Origin: Streptomyces griseus
GTDB lineage: Bacteria > Actinomycetota > Actinomycetes > Streptomycetales > Streptomycetaceae
Assembly (NCBI GenBank): GCA_002154345.1
Contig: MUNB01000002.1
Location: 1-48,778 of the forward strand
Direction: 5' to 3'
DNA length: 48,778 nucleotides
Below are positions 32,389 to 41,122 of the stretch, piece after piece (position 1 is the stretch's first letter; each line of letters begins with the position of its first letter). A model generated the notes under the pieces. It saw only the letters and a program-made list of their open reading frames with translations. It had not been told where the DNA came from and made no database searches. The translations under genes and the position numbers were made by a program.

Positions 32389-33735
32389 TCAACCCTCCTG
32401 TGCCGCGGCGCACACGGCCCGGCAGATCCGTGCCACGTCCTCGTCGCCCGTCACGTACGGCGGCATCGTGTAGACGAGGTCGCGGAACGGCCGCAGCCAC
32501 ACGCCCTCGCGCACGGCCGCGCGGGTCGCCGCCGCCATGTCCACCTCGTGGTCGAGCTGGACGACCCCGATCGCGCCCAGGACGCGCACGTCCACCACCC
32601 CGGCGATGCCGGAGGCGGCGGCGAGCCCGGAGCGCAGGCCCGCGCCGATCCGTGCCACCTCGCCCTCCCAGTCCTGCCCGAGCAGCAGGTCCACGGAGGC
32701 CGAGGCCACCGACGCGGCCAGCGGGTTGCCCATGAACGTCGGGCCGTGCGCCAGCACCGGCACCTCGCCGCTGGAGATGCCCTCGGCCACCCGGGTGGTG
32801 CACAGCGTCGCCGCCAGCGTGAGATACCCGCCGGTCAGCGCCTTTCCGAGGCACATGACATCCGGTGAGATCCCGGCGTGCCCGGCGGCGAACAGCGTGC
32901 CCGTACGCCCGAAACCGGTCGCGATCTCGTCGAGGACCAGCAGGACGTCGTGCTCGTCGCAGGCCTCGCGCAGCACCCGCAGATAGGCGGGGGAGTGGAA
33001 CCGCATGCCGCCGGCCCCCTGCACCACCGGCTCCACGATGACCGCCGCGAGCTCGTCGGCGTGCGCGGCGATCAGCTCCCTCAGATGCGCGACGTAGGCG
33101 GGGTCCGGCTCGGCGTCGAAGCCGTCCGGCGGGGCGTCGGCGAAGACCTGCCGGGGCAGGGCGCCCGACCACAGCTGGTGCATCCCGCCCTCCGGGTCGC
33201 ACACGGACATCGGCTGCCAGGTGTCCCCGTGGTAGCCCCCGCGCCAGGTCAGCAGCCGCCGCTTGGCCGGACGCCCGGCCGAACGCCAGAACTGCAGGCA
33301 CATCTTGACCGCGACCTCCACGGAGACGGACCCCGAGTCGGCGAGGAAGACGTGCCTCAGCGGCTCGGGGGTGATCTCCACCAGCCGGGTCGCCAGCCGG
33401 ACGGCGGGCTCATGGGTGAGCCCGCCGAACATCACATGGCTCATCCGGTCCAGCTGGCCGCGTGCGGCCTCGTTGAGGACCGGGTGGTTGTAACCGTGCA
33501 CCGCCGACCACCAGGAGGACATGCCGTCCACCAACTCACGCCGGCCCTCGACGGGTTCGGCGAGCCGGAGCCGTACGCCCGAGGCCGACTCCACGATCAG
33601 CGGCTCCTGCCGGCCGGGCATCGGACCGTACGGGTGCCAGACGTGCGCGCGGTCCAGTGCCCGCAGTTCGTCGGGCGTGTACGGCTTCGGCGCGGCGGGC
33701 CCCGGGGCGGATCCGGCGGCGTACGGCTCAGGCAT
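32389..33735 (-). CDS. bioA: DAPA aminotransferase (adenosylmethionine-8-amino-7-oxononanoate transaminase)
   Basis: A 448-residue class III aminotransferase. [20 protein letters not shown] and [20 protein letters not shown] are the BioA-specific N-terminal motifs; [20 protein letters not shown] and [20 protein letters not shown] bind cofactor; [20 protein letters not shown] and [20 protein letters not shown] contain the PLP-binding aspartate and lysine. It makes 7,8-diaminopelargonate, using SAM as amino donor. Its ATG overlaps the last codons of bioB (atgcctga), so it is translated together with bioB. Confidence 0.96.
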   Translation of the reverse strand: MPEPYAAGSAPGPAAPKPYTPDELRALDRAHVWHPYGPMPGRQEPLIVESASGVRLRLAEPVEGRRELVDGMSSWWSAVHGYNHPVLNEAARGQLDRMSHVMFGGLTHEPAVRLATRLVEITPEPLRHVFLADSGSVSVEVAVKMCLQFWRSAGRPAKRRLLTWRGGYHGDTWQPMSVCDPEGGMHQLWSGALPRQVFADAPPDGFDAEPDPAYVAHLRELIAAHADELAAVIVEPVVQGAGGMRFHSPAYLRVLREACDEHDVLLVLDEIATGFGRTGTLFAAGHAGISPDVMCLGKALTGGYLTLAATLCTTRVAEGISSGEVPVLAHGPTFMGNPLAASVASASVDLLLGQDWEGEVARIGAGLRSGLAAASGIAGVVDVRVLGAIGVVQLDHEVDMAAATRAAVREGVWLRPFRDLVYTMPPYVTGDEDVARICRAVCAAAQEG

Positions 33736-35026
33736 TGGGCGCGAGATCCGTTCCCGCACCGCGACGGCGCACCGCCACCAGATCCGTACGCGCCACGCCG
33801 CCCGCGTCCGTACGCGCGACCGGGACGTTCTCCCCGGTGGTGTCGGCCCCGGCCTCGGTGTTCGCGACGGCCGCCGGCTCCTGCTCCCCGTGGCCACCGC
33901 ACGGTCCGCAGCCCCCGCCGCCACCGTGCGAACCGCAGCCACCGGCTCCGGAGGCCTCGTGCGATCCGCAGCCGGAGCCCGCCGAGGCGTCCTGCGTACC
34001 GCAACCGCCGGCCAGGGCGTCGGCCCGGTGGCGCGGCAGCGTCGTCGTGCCCGCGCCCTCCACCTCGAAACCGGCGTCCGCGATCATGTCCAGGTCGGTC
34101 TGGCCGGCCTGGCCCTCGCTCGTCAGGTAGTCGCCCAGGAAGATGGAGTTGACCAGGTGGAGCGCCAGCGGCTGCATCGAGCGCAGATGCACCTCACGGC
34201 CGCCCGCGAGCCGCACCTCGACGTCGGGGCAGACGAAGCGGACCATCGCCAGGATGCGCAGACAGCGCTGCGGGGTGAGGTTCCACTCCTTGGCGAGCGG
34301 CGTGCCCTCGAACGGGATCAGGAAGTTCACCGGCACCGAGTCCGGGTCCAGGTCCCGCAGCGCGAACACGACGTCGACCAGGTCCTTGTCGCTCTCGCCC
34401 ATCCCGGCGATCAGCCCGGAACACGCCGAGAGCCCGGCCGCCTGGGCCTGCTGCACGGTCTCCACCCGGTCCGCGTACGTGTGGGTGGTGGTGATCGCCC
34501 CGTACGTCTCCTCGGACGTGTTGAGGTTGTGGTTGTACGCGTCGGCGCCCGCCGAACGCAGCCGGTCGGCCTGCCCGTCGGTGAGGAGACCGAGGCAGGC
34601 GCAGACCTCGATGCCCTCGTTCTCCTCCTTGATCGCCTCGATGGTCTTCGAGACCCGGTCGACGTCCCGGTCCGTCGGGCCGCGCCCGCTCGCCACCAGG
34701 CAGACCCGCTTGGCGCCGCCCGCCACCCCGGCGGCGGCGGCCTTGGACGCCTCGTCCGGCTTCAGCCAGGTGTACTTGAGGATCCCGGCCTTCGAACCGA
34801 GCCGCTGCGAGCAGTAGGAGCAGTCCTCGGGGCAGAGCCCCGACTTCAGGTTGACCAGATAGTTGAGCTTGACGCGCCGCCCGAACCACTGACGGCGCAC
34901 CTTCCCGGCGGCGGTCACCACGTCGAGCAGCTCGTCGTCGGAGGTCGCCAGAACGGCGAGCGCTTCTTCGCGGGTCGGCAGTTCGCGCCGCAGCCCCTTG
35001 TCCACCAGCGTGTTCAGCAGGTCCAT
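33728..35026 (-). CDS. bioB: biotin synthase with a Cys/His/Gly-rich C-terminal tail
   Basis: The first ~335 residues are a standard radical-SAM biotin synthase: [18 protein letters not shown] carries the [4Fe-4S] cysteines (Cys65, Cys69, Cys72), [20 protein letters not shown] and [20 protein letters not shown] form the substrate pocket, and [11 protein letters not shown] the family end. It inserts sulfur into dethiobiotin. Unlike the usual ~320-350 residues this protein has 432: residues about 340-380 hold five cysteines and three histidines in GCGSH-type repeats (Cys342, 353, 364, 373, 376; His356, 367, 379), followed by a disordered tail. The tail could bind metal or store sulfur/iron (inference). 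First gene of the operon. Confidence 0.95.
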   Translation of the reverse strand: MDLLNTLVDKGLRRELPTREEALAVLATSDDELLDVVTAAGKVRRQWFGRRVKLNYLVNLKSGLCPEDCSYCSQRLGSKAGILKYTWLKPDEASKAAAAGVAGGAKRVCLVASGRGPTDRDVDRVSKTIEAIKEENEGIEVCACLGLLTDGQADRLRSAGADAYNHNLNTSEETYGAITTTHTYADRVETVQQAQAAGLSACSGLIAGMGESDKDLVDVVFALRDLDPDSVPVNFLIPFEGTPLAKEWNLTPQRCLRILAMVRFVCPDVEVRLAGGREVHLRSMQPLALHLVNSIFLGDYLTSEGQAGQTDLDMIADAGFEVEGAGTTTLPRHRADALAGGCGTQDASAGSGCGSHEASGAGGCGSHGGGGGCGPCGGHGEQEPAAVANTEAGADTTGENVPVARTDAGGVARTDLVAVRRRGAGTDLAPNA

Positions 35027-35091
35027 GGAAGATGATCCTTGCTTACCGCACCGCCTCCAGCCAAGGAGGAACCAGACAGGAGACCCCGGCG

Positions 35092-35115
35092 AGGGTGTGT
35101 GTATTGCCACACCCT
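35092..35115. promoter_or_regulatory. candidate operator between bioB and bioF
   Basis: AGGGTGTG-N8-CACACCCT is a perfect inverted repeat in the 148-base gap between the divergent bioB and bioF starts. Position and symmetry fit a repressor site (BioQ- or BirA-like) acting on both promoters, although the sequence is not a form I can assign to a named regulator. TAGGGT at about 35135-35140 may be the bioF -10. Confidence 0.55.
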
Positions 35116-35174
35116 GACCTGCTGCGCACCCGGCTAGGGTCTGTTGGCTGCCTACAAAGAGAGGGACCCGCCGC

Positions 35175-36335
35175 ATGTCCTTCGCCCCGTTCGACTGGAT
35201 CGACGCCGAGGCCCGCAGGCGGGCCGACGCCGGACTCGTACGCACGCTGCGTCCGCGCGACGCCGAGCCGGAGCTGCTGGACCTCGCGAGCAACGACTAC
35301 CTGGGCCTCACCCGGCACCCGGAGGTCACCGCCGCCGCGGCCGCCGCCGCCCACCGCTGGGGAGCGGGCGCCACCGGATCCCGGCTGGTCACCGGCTCCA
35401 CCGCCCTGCACGCCGAACTCGAACGGGAGCTGGCCGCGTTCTGCGGGTTCGAGGCGGCCCTCGTGCTCTCCTCCGGGTACGCGGCCAACCTGGCCGCGTT
35501 GACCGCGCTGTCCGGGCGCGGCTCCCTCATCGTCTCCGACGCGGGCAACCACGCCTCGATCGTGGACGGCTGCCGGCTCTCCCGCGCCGAGACCGCCGTC
35601 GTCCCCCATGCCGACCCGGACGCGGTCGCCAAGGCGCTCGGTGCGCACGACGGGCGGGCCCTCGCCGTCACCGACTCGGTCTTCTCCGTCGACGGCGACG
35701 CCGCCCCGCTTCCCGCACTGGCCGAGGTCTGCCGCTCCGCGAACGCCGCGCTGCTGGTCGACGACGCCCATGGCCTCGGTGTCCTGGGCGACGGCGGCCG
35801 CGGAGCGCTGGCGGCGGCCGGACTGGCGGGCGGCGAGGGGACCGTGGCGACCCTCACCCTGTCCAAGTCCCTGGGCAGCCAGGGCGGAGCGGTCCTGGGG
35901 CCCGCCCTGGTCATCGAGCACCTCGTCAACACGGCCCGTACGTTCATCTTCGACACCGGACTCGCCCCGGCGGCGGCCGGCGGCGCGCTCGGCGCCCTCG
36001 GAGTGCTGCGCCGGGAGCCCGGGCGGGCGGCCCGCGCCCGTGCGGTCGCCGCCTCGCTGTACGGAAAGCTCACCGCCGCCGGGCTGACCGCGGTCCGGCC
36101 CGACGCGGCCGTCGTCTCCGTCCGCGCGCCCTCGGCGGACGCGGCGGTGCGCTGGGCGGCCGACTGCCGTGCGGCCGGGATGGCGGTCGGCTGCTTCCGC
36201 CCGCCGTCGGTTCCGGACGGCGTCTCCCGGCTGCGGCTGACCGCGCGCGCCGACCTGACCGAGGAGCAGATCACGGCCGCGGTGGCCACGATCGTCGCCA
36301 CCGCCCCCCGGCAGGCGGACGCGGACCTCAGCTGA
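35175..36335 (+). CDS. bioF: 8-amino-7-oxononanoate synthase
   Basis: A 386-residue alpha-oxoamine synthase: [60 protein letters not shown] (PLP-binding Asp and His) and the Schiff-base lysine in [15 protein letters not shown]. It condenses pimeloyl-ACP or pimeloyl-CoA with L-alanine to give KAPA, the first step specific to biotin. Divergent from bioBAD. The stop overlaps the stop region of the convergent DUF397 gene by 8 bases. Confidence 0.95.
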   Translation: MSFAPFDWIDAEARRRADAGLVRTLRPRDAEPELLDLASNDYLGLTRHPEVTAAAAAAAHRWGAGATGSRLVTGSTALHAELERELAAFCGFEAALVLSSGYAANLAALTALSGRGSLIVSDAGNHASIVDGCRLSRAETAVVPHADPDAVAKALGAHDGRALAVTDSVFSVDGDAAPLPALAEVCRSANAALLVDDAHGLGVLGDGGRGALAAAGLAGGEGTVATLTLSKSLGSQGGAVLGPALVIEHLVNTARTFIFDTGLAPAAAGGALGALGVLRREPGRAARARAVAASLYGKLTAAGLTAVRPDAAVVSVRAPSADAAVRWAADCRAAGMAVGCFRPPSVPDGVSRLRLTARADLTEEQITAAVATIVATAPRQADADLS

Positions 36336-36600
36336 CGTGCCGTGGACCGGTTCCGTCCGGCCCGGATCCGTCCGGGGCCAGTCCGGTCACGAACGTGGTC
36401 CAGGCCGCCGCCGAGAAACGCAGCGGCGGCCGGTCCACGTCCTTCGAATCCCGTACGGCGAGGAGTGCGCCGCCGAGCCGCGCGGTCTCCACGCAGTTGT
36501 TCATCCCGGTCGAGCGGCTGCTGCGCCGCCACTGCGCGGCGGACGGGTTCACGGATGACGACGGCGGCGGTGCGACGGGCGGTGCGAGTCGGTCCGACAT
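36328..36600 (-). CDS. DUF397 domain protein
   Basis: A 90-residue protein with the DUF397 signature: AAQWRRSSRSTGMNNCVETA, LAVRDSKDVDRPPLRFSAAA and WTTFVTG. DUF397 proteins are small actinobacterial partners of XRE-DUF5753 regulators and resemble AbaA-ORFD and BldB-neighbour proteins. It lies 13 bases downstream of the XRE gene on the same strand, as in the many WhiJ-type loci of Streptomyces. Biochemical role unknown. It overlaps bioF by 8 bases at the 3' end. Confidence 0.92.
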   Translation of the reverse strand: MSDRLAPPVAPPPSSSVNPSAAQWRRSSRSTGMNNCVETARLGGALLAVRDSKDVDRPPLRFSAAAWTTFVTGLAPDGSGPDGTGPRHVS

Positions 36601-36613
36601 GGCGGCGGCCCCC

Positions 36614-37480
36614 TTAGCTGCGTCTGAAGCTGCGTCTGATCTCGGTGATGAGGTCCTGCGAGCGCTCGGGCGACAACGCGTGAGCCTGCAAAGTGCGGAA
36701 GGCCGAGCTGTACGCCTCCAGGTCTTCTCTTCGCTCCAGATAGAGGCTACTCGTCAAGTGGTCAAGAACGACCACATCCAGATCAGAAATGTTCGGAAAG
36801 GAGAAGATAACGAAAGGGCCGGTGAGCCCGATGTATCCGCCGACCGAGAACGGCAGCAACTGGAGCTGAACATGCGGCAGTTGGGAAACCTGGATCAGAT
36901 GGTGCAACTGATCCCGCATCACCTCGGGGCCGCCCACCTCACGATGGAGCACCGCCTCGTCCAGCACGGCGGTGAAGCGCAGCGGCGGGCTCGCGCGCAG
37001 CACCCGCTGGCGGGTCAGCCGGACCTCGACCAGCGAGTCGAGCCGGCCGTCCGGTAACCCGTCCAGCGAGGCGCGGGTCACGGCCCTGGCGTATCCGGCG
37101 GTCTGAAGCAGTCCCGGCACCACCGAGGTCTCCAGCGTCCGGACCGTACTGGCCTGCGACTCCAGGCTGATGAAGTCGCGGTACTGCGGCGGGATCAGCC
37201 CCCGGTAGGCGTGCCACCAGCCCGAACCTCCGCCGCCCGCCGAGCCCGCGAGGACTTCGAGCAGTGAGCGCAACTGGGTGTCGCGCACCGCGTAGACGTC
37301 CAGCAGCCGCGACACGTCGGTGGGCGTCACTCCGCTCGCGCCCGTCTCGATACGGCTCACCTTCGACTGGTGCCAGCCGAGCAGCCGCGCCGCGTCCCGG
37401 CTGGTCAGCCCGGACGCGTGGCGCAGGCTCCGCAACTCCTCGCCGAGCTTGCGCCGCCGGACGACGGGGCCGTGCAGCAT
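36614..37480 (-). CDS. XRE-family regulator with DUF5753 (WhiJ/Scr1-type)
   Basis: A 288-residue protein: HTH_XRE at the N-terminus (LGEELRSLRHASGLTSRDAA, LLGWHQSKVSRIETGASGVT) and DUF5753 for the rest (ISLESQASTVRTLETSVVPG, LLQTAGYARAVTRASLDGLP, LLPFSVGGYIGLTGPFVIFS). WhiJ and its paralogues repress developmental or antibiotic genes in Streptomyces and work with the neighbouring DUF397 and ATPase-like proteins. The ATG at 37480 is the family start. Divergent from the HATPase gene at 37645. Confidence 0.93.
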   Translation of the reverse strand: MLHGPVVRRRKLGEELRSLRHASGLTSRDAARLLGWHQSKVSRIETGASGVTPTDVSRLLDVYAVRDTQLRSLLEVLAGSAGGGGSGWWHAYRGLIPPQYRDFISLESQASTVRTLETSVVPGLLQTAGYARAVTRASLDGLPDGRLDSLVEVRLTRQRVLRASPPLRFTAVLDEAVLHREVGGPEVMRDQLHHLIQVSQLPHVQLQLLPFSVGGYIGLTGPFVIFSFPNISDLDVVVLDHLTSSLYLERREDLEAYSSAFRTLQAHALSPERSQDLITEIRRSFRRS

Positions 37481-37601
37481 GCCGGTCTCCTCTTCTGCTG
37501 TCGGGGAGGGCCGGCCCGTCGCCGGAGCGGCCCGCAGAGGGGCCAGTGTGCCGTCCGTCCACGCCGTGCGGGTCCTGAATTCACCGCTTCGAGCGACAGA
37601 T

Positions 37602-37611
37602 ATATGCATAT
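37602..37611. promoter_or_regulatory. AT-rich palindrome ATATGCATAT in the WhiJ-type divergent promoter
   Basis: A perfect 10-base palindrome in a short AT-rich patch (gatatatgcatatctt) within a very GC-rich 164-base intergenic region between the XRE and HATPase genes. A candidate operator for the XRE protein. Confidence 0.45.
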
Positions 37612-37644
37612 CTTGGCCGAACGCCGTTACAGGGAGCTGCATCA

Positions 37645-38148
37645 ATGGCAGTCTGGCGCGAAGCACAATCCTGGCCGACCGCCGGTCGGCCGGGGCGGGA
37701 AAGGGACGGCGTCGCCATGGCAGACCATCAGGAAGCAACCGTCACTCTGCCGAGCGATCCGGTCTCGGTCTCCTCGGCCCGCAGATATGTCGCCAGGACC
37801 CTGGCCGAATGGGGTCTGCCCGACGACACCGAGTTCGCCGACACCATCCGGCTGATCGTCTCGGAGCTGACCACCAACGCCGTTCAGCACACGTTCGGCC
37901 AGTCGCCCACCTTCACCGTGGATCTGCGCCTCGAACGCGACGAGGAGCTGTACGTCGGCGTCACGGACAGTCACCCCCGTTGGCCCCAGCGGCTGCCCGC
38001 CGCCGTACGGCAGGACAACGGCCGCGGCATGGTCATCATCCGGACGCTGGCCAAGGAGCGCGGCGGGCGGCTCCAGGTCACCCCGACCGCCGAGGGCGGC
38101 AAGACGGTCTGGATCGCACTCCCGTGGGTCGTCCCGGTCCAGGGCTGA
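37645..38148 (+). CDS. HATPase_c ATP-binding protein (AbaA/RsbW-like regulator)
   Basis: A 167-residue single-domain GHKL ATPase: the N-box is FADTIRLIVSELTTNAVQHT, the G1-type box VGVTDSHPRWPQ, G2 is DNGRGMVIIRTLAKERGG and the last strand is GGKTVWIALPWVVP. It resembles anti-sigma kinases but is found as the third member of WhiJ-type clusters. The ATG at 37645 has AGGGAG 8 bases upstream; the ATG at 37717 (MADHQEATVTLPSDP) fits homologues better and may be the true start. Confidence 0.88.
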   Translation: MAVWREAQSWPTAGRPGRERDGVAMADHQEATVTLPSDPVSVSSARRYVARTLAEWGLPDDTEFADTIRLIVSELTTNAVQHTFGQSPTFTVDLRLERDEELYVGVTDSHPRWPQRLPAAVRQDNGRGMVIIRTLAKERGGRLQVTPTAEGGKTVWIALPWVVPVQG

Positions 38149-38168
38149 CCCCGGAACGGCCCGGGACC

Positions 38169-38193
38169 GGCCCCGCCGGCCGATGGCGGGGCC
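38169..38193. terminator. stem-loop between convergent HATPase and LysR genes
   Basis: GGCCCCGCC (38169-38177) pairs with GGCGGGGCC (38185-38193) around a 7-base loop, 20 bases after the HATPase stop and 15 before the LysR stop. Its symmetry allows it to act on both genes. Confidence 0.7.
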
Positions 38194-38207
38194 CGGCCCC
38201 GGGCTGT

Positions 38208-39149
38208 TCAGCCCTGCGGGGGCCGGTTCGCCGCCGGGCCCGTGCTTCCCCGGCCGAATCCGCTGCGCAGCAGCGCGAGCAGCGTCGCGGCCGCGGCGGT
38301 CGACCGCTCGCCCCGGTGCACGACCGAGATGGTCCGGCGGAACGAGGCCGGCTCCAGCCGCCGCACCGACAGCGGGGCCGCCGCCATCGAGGCGACCATC
38401 TCCGGCACCACCGCCACCCCGAGCCCCGCGCTGACCAGCGCGCACACCAGCGCGTATCCGGGCGACTCGCAGACCACCGCGGGCGTCGCCCCGGCCTCGG
38501 CGAGCGCGTTCTCCACGCCGCGCCGGGGCGGATGGGTGGGCGCGCTGCTGATCAGCGGCCGCCCGGCCAGTTCGGTGACCGGCAGCCGGCCGGTGCCCTC
38601 GGCGAGCCGGTGGCCCACCGAGGTGACCAGCACGAGCTCCTCGACCAGCAGGGGTTCGACGAGGACGCCGACCGGCGCGGGACCCGTCGTCGCCGGTTCG
38701 TAGGCGTGCGTCAGGGCGAGGTCCACCTCGCCCGCGACCAGCGCGGCGATCCCGCCGGGCGGTTCGTAGTCGGCGACGGCCAGCTCGACCTCCGGATGAG
38801 CCCGCCGGAACGCGCTCAGGACCGGCGGCAGCAGATGGATCCCGGCCGTCGTGAACGTGCCCACCCGCAGTCTGCCGCCCGAGAGCCCGGCCAGCCGCGC
38901 CAGCTCGTGCCGCGCCTGGTCCAGCTCGTCCAGGACCCGCCGGGCCCGGCCCGCCAGCAGCTCGCCCGCCGCCGTCAGCCGCGCCCCGCGATGGTGGCGC
39001 ACCAGCAGCGCCGCCCCGGCCTCCCGCTCCAGCTTGGCGAGCTGCTGGGAGAGCGCGGGCGCGGTGTAGCCCAGGCGGGCGGCGGCCCGGGTGATCGAAC
39101 CGGCCTCCGCCACCGCCACGAGTGCCGCGAGCCGTGTCGGGTCGTACAT
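38208..39149 (-). CDS. LysR-family transcriptional regulator
   Basis: A 313-residue LysR regulator. The N-terminal HTH is LAALVAVAEAGSITRAAARL with YTAPALSQQLAKLEREAGAA; the effector domain starts at GGRLRVGTFTTAGIHLLPPV and contains GEVDLALTHAYEP. It is divergent from a LysE-family exporter with 65 bases between, and probably controls it in response to the exported amino acid. It is not of the LysG/ArgP sequence type, so the ligand need not be lysine or arginine. Confidence 0.93.
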   Translation of the reverse strand: MYDPTRLAALVAVAEAGSITRAAARLGYTAPALSQQLAKLEREAGAALLVRHHRGARLTAAGELLAGRARRVLDELDQARHELARLAGLSGGRLRVGTFTTAGIHLLPPVLSAFRRAHPEVELAVADYEPPGGIAALVAGEVDLALTHAYEPATTGPAPVGVLVEPLLVEELVLVTSVGHRLAEGTGRLPVTELAGRPLISSAPTHPPRRGVENALAEAGATPAVVCESPGYALVCALVSAGLGVAVVPEMVASMAAAPLSVRRLEPASFRRTISVVHRGERSTAAAATLLALLRSGFGRGSTGPAANRPPQG

Positions 39150-39158
39150 GAAAGCGTT

Positions 39159-39199
39159 CCTTTAGGCAGACCCAGAAGATTGCAAGTACACGCTAAAGG
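39159..39199. promoter_or_regulatory. inverted repeat in the LysR-LysE divergent promoter
   Basis: CCTTTAG (39159-39165) and CTAAAGG (39193-39199) are perfect complements separated by 27 bases, in an unusually AT-containing gap. This fits a LysR tetramer contacting two half-sites. Confidence 0.45.
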
Positions 39200-39214
39200 C
39201 TCCGCAGGTCCAAG

Positions 39215-39871
39215 GTGGACCTCATGGACGCACAACTGATCGCCTTCACGGGGGTCGCCGCCGGGATGGTCGCGCTGCCCGGCGCCGACTTCACCGTCGT
39301 CGTACGCAACGCCCTGGCCTCGCGCACCGCCGGCCTGGCCACCGCGCTGGGCGTCGCCGGAGGTCTGCTGGTGCACACCGCGCTCGCGGTCGCCGGACTC
39401 GCCGCGGTGCTCGTGACGATGCCGGTGCTCTTCCGCACCGTCCAGCTGCTCGGCGGCGCGTACGTGCTCTACCTCGGGATCAGCGCGCTGTACGCGATCC
39501 GGCGTCGCCGCCCGGGGAGCGGCGACGCGGCGCCCGAGGACGCGCCGGGGCGGCCCGTGCCCCGGGAGTTCGGGCGCGCGCTGCGCCAGGGGTTCCTGAC
39601 CAACGCGCTCAACCCGAAGGCCCCGGTCCTCTTCCTCAGCCTGCTGCCGCAGTTCGTGCCCCACGGCCGGCCGCCGCTGCCCAGGACCCTGCTGCTCGCG
39701 GCCCTCGTGGTGGTGCTGGCGCTGATCTGGTTCCCGGCCGTCGCCCTGCTCGTGGACCGGCTGGGCCGGTGGCTGCGCCGCCCGCGTACCGCCCGCGCCA
39801 TCGAGGGCGGCAGCGGTGTGGCACTCACCGGTCTGGGGCTCGCGCTGGTCACCGGCTCGCTGGTGCGCTGA
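39215..39871 (+). CDS. LysE-family amino-acid exporter
   Basis: A 218-residue membrane protein with six hydrophobic segments. The family motif is GMVALPGADFTVVVRNALAS, with ALGVAGGLLVHTALAVAGLA and LTNALNPKAPVLFLSLLPQF (NPK motif). Members (LysE, RhtB) export lysine, arginine, threonine, homoserine or related metabolites. GTG at 39215 is the first start; the ATG at 39224 is also possible. Regulated most likely by the divergent LysR protein. Confidence 0.93.
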   Translation: MDLMDAQLIAFTGVAAGMVALPGADFTVVVRNALASRTAGLATALGVAGGLLVHTALAVAGLAAVLVTMPVLFRTVQLLGGAYVLYLGISALYAIRRRRPGSGDAAPEDAPGRPVPREFGRALRQGFLTNALNPKAPVLFLSLLPQFVPHGRPPLPRTLLLAALVVVLALIWFPAVALLVDRLGRWLRRPRTARAIEGGSGVALTGLGLALVTGSLVR

Positions 39872-39931
39872 GACCGGACGCCCTGTCCGCGAGGAGGGAC
39901 GCCCGCACGGAAAGAGCGTCCGGCCGGTGGG

Positions 39932-40402
39932 TCAGCGGACCCGTCCGTACCAGACGCTCTTGGACCAGATTTTCGCCAGTCGCACCACGTCCCCCGATTT
40001 GGGGGAGTGCCAGATCTTCCCGGCCCCGGCGTAGATGCCCACGTGGTAGACGCTGCGCCCCGAATGGAAGAAGACGAGGTCGCCGCGTTTCCGCTGCGAC
40101 TTGGGGATATGGCGGGTCTTGTTGTACTGCTGCTGTGCCGTGCGGGGGAGCTTCTTCCCGGCCTTCTTGAACGAATACAGCGTCAGCCCCGAACAGTCGA
40201 AGCGACTGGGGCCGGATGCTCCGTACTTGTAGGGAGCCCCCTTCTTCGACGCGGCCACCTTCAGGGCCTTCGTCGAGTGGGTGGCGGCCTCGGCGTCGCT
40301 CACCAGGCCGGGCGCCAGCATCGTGGACGTCACGGCCAGAGTGAGTACCGAGGCCGTGCCGACCCGGGCGAACAGAGACGGGACATGAACCTGCGCAGAC
40401 AT
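39932..40402 (-). CDS. secreted NlpC/P60 peptidoglycan endopeptidase
   Basis: A 156-residue exported hydrolase. The signal peptide is about 1-39 (VPSLFARVGTASVLTLAVTS, cleavage near AEA-AT). The NlpC/P60 domain has the catalytic triad Cys70 (RFDCSGLTLYSF), His120 (VYHVGIYAGAG) and His132 (KIWHSPKSGDVV). It cuts stem-peptide bonds in the cell wall. It lacks an LysM or other wall-binding domain. The ATG at 40402 follows GAAGGG (6-base spacing); the 5' leader is a c-di-AMP riboswitch, as for several Streptomyces wall hydrolases, linking its synthesis to c-di-AMP levels. Confidence 0.95.
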   Translation of the reverse strand: MSAQVHVPSLFARVGTASVLTLAVTSTMLAPGLVSDAEAATHSTKALKVAASKKGAPYKYGASGPSRFDCSGLTLYSFKKAGKKLPRTAQQQYNKTRHIPKSQRKRGDLVFFHSGRSVYHVGIYAGAGKIWHSPKSGDVVRLAKIWSKSVWYGRVR

Positions 40403-40409
40403 GCGCAAC

Positions 40410-40597
40410 CCTTCGTCAGCCGCCTGTGAAGGATGACCTGTCGGGTTCGGGCTGGCGAAGTTGCCCGGCCGCTTGACGCGGCTTCACCCCGAGGGCTTCC
40501 CGGTCTCCCGGGCGGCCCGTTGTGCTCGGGTCCTCCACTCCTGCCGATCCACTTCTGTCGACCAGTCATCCGGGCGGCGGCAGGACTCGGCGTCCGC
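40410..40597 (-). ncRNA. ydaO/yuaA c-di-AMP riboswitch
   Basis: On the minus strand the leader of the NlpC/P60 gene matches the ydaO aptamer in order: a GCCGAGTCCTGCC block near 40592, GGCAGGAGTGGAGGACCC, CTCGGGGTGAAGCC, a short hairpin GCCGCGTCAAGCGGC, then CCCGAACCCGACAGGTCA and the closing CAGGCGG near 40421. The invariant ACCCGACAG is intact. The aptamer ends directly before the ribosome site (40409-40414), so either transcription attenuation, as described for rpfA in Streptomyces, or translational control is possible. Boundaries are approximate. Confidence 0.9.
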
Positions 40598-40920
40598 CCG
40601 GACCGCCCCGCCGCGGTGGCGGGGGCTTGTCGTCTCAGGGATCTTGACGCACCCGGTGCCGGATTTCCGAGCTGAAACGACGGTTTGTGAGTCTCCTCAC
40701 CACTGATCCATTCAGGTGGACAGGTCGGATTCGCGCTCGTCCGCGAGCCGGGCGCACACCCTCGTACCAGCGACGAAACGGCACATTTCGAGTACGGGCC
40801 GCGCGCCGGACGCAAGTTGGGCCGTCGCTCGCGCGGGTGATCGCCTACGCCGAACGAGCGAGGGAAATTGATCGCGCGATCGGGCGTGTCGTGCGGCGGG
40901 TCGACCGGTCCGCTCCCGTA
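40598..40920. other. intergenic region with no gene
   Basis: This stretch upstream of the riboswitch should hold the hydrolase promoter. The only clear structure is the 12-base palindrome GATCGCGCGATC at 40870-40881. Short frames here have no coding character and run into the palindromic repeat that follows. Confidence 0.6.
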
Positions 40921-41080
40921 AGACCGACCGGCAATTGGGGGGCGGCGTCGCGGGGCTGGGCACGCGCATCTGCGGCGTTGTCGTCAATCACCATGGCTCC
41001 GCCATGCCTCGATCCTCCGCCTTGCAGCTGCACGCACCCAGCCCCGCTCCTTCTCCCACCCCCCAATTGCCGGTCGGTCT
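40921..41080. repeat. 160-base MITE-like palindromic element
   Basis: The two ends (40921-40942 and 41059-41080) are exact 22-base inverted repeats beginning AGACCGACCGGCAATTGG. Inside, GCGGGGCTGGG (40950-40960) pairs with CCCAGCCCCGC (41037-41047), and a small hairpin CATGGC-TCC-GCCATG lies near the tip (40993-41007). The element has no gene, is AT-richer than its surroundings at the ends and could fold into one long hairpin. The form fits a non-autonomous transposable element or an extragenic palindrome. No clear target duplication is seen. Confidence 0.8.
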
Positions 41081-41122
41081 AAGGCACCTCCCGGTGCGCC
41101 GGGCGGTTCGGTTCACCTCGGT

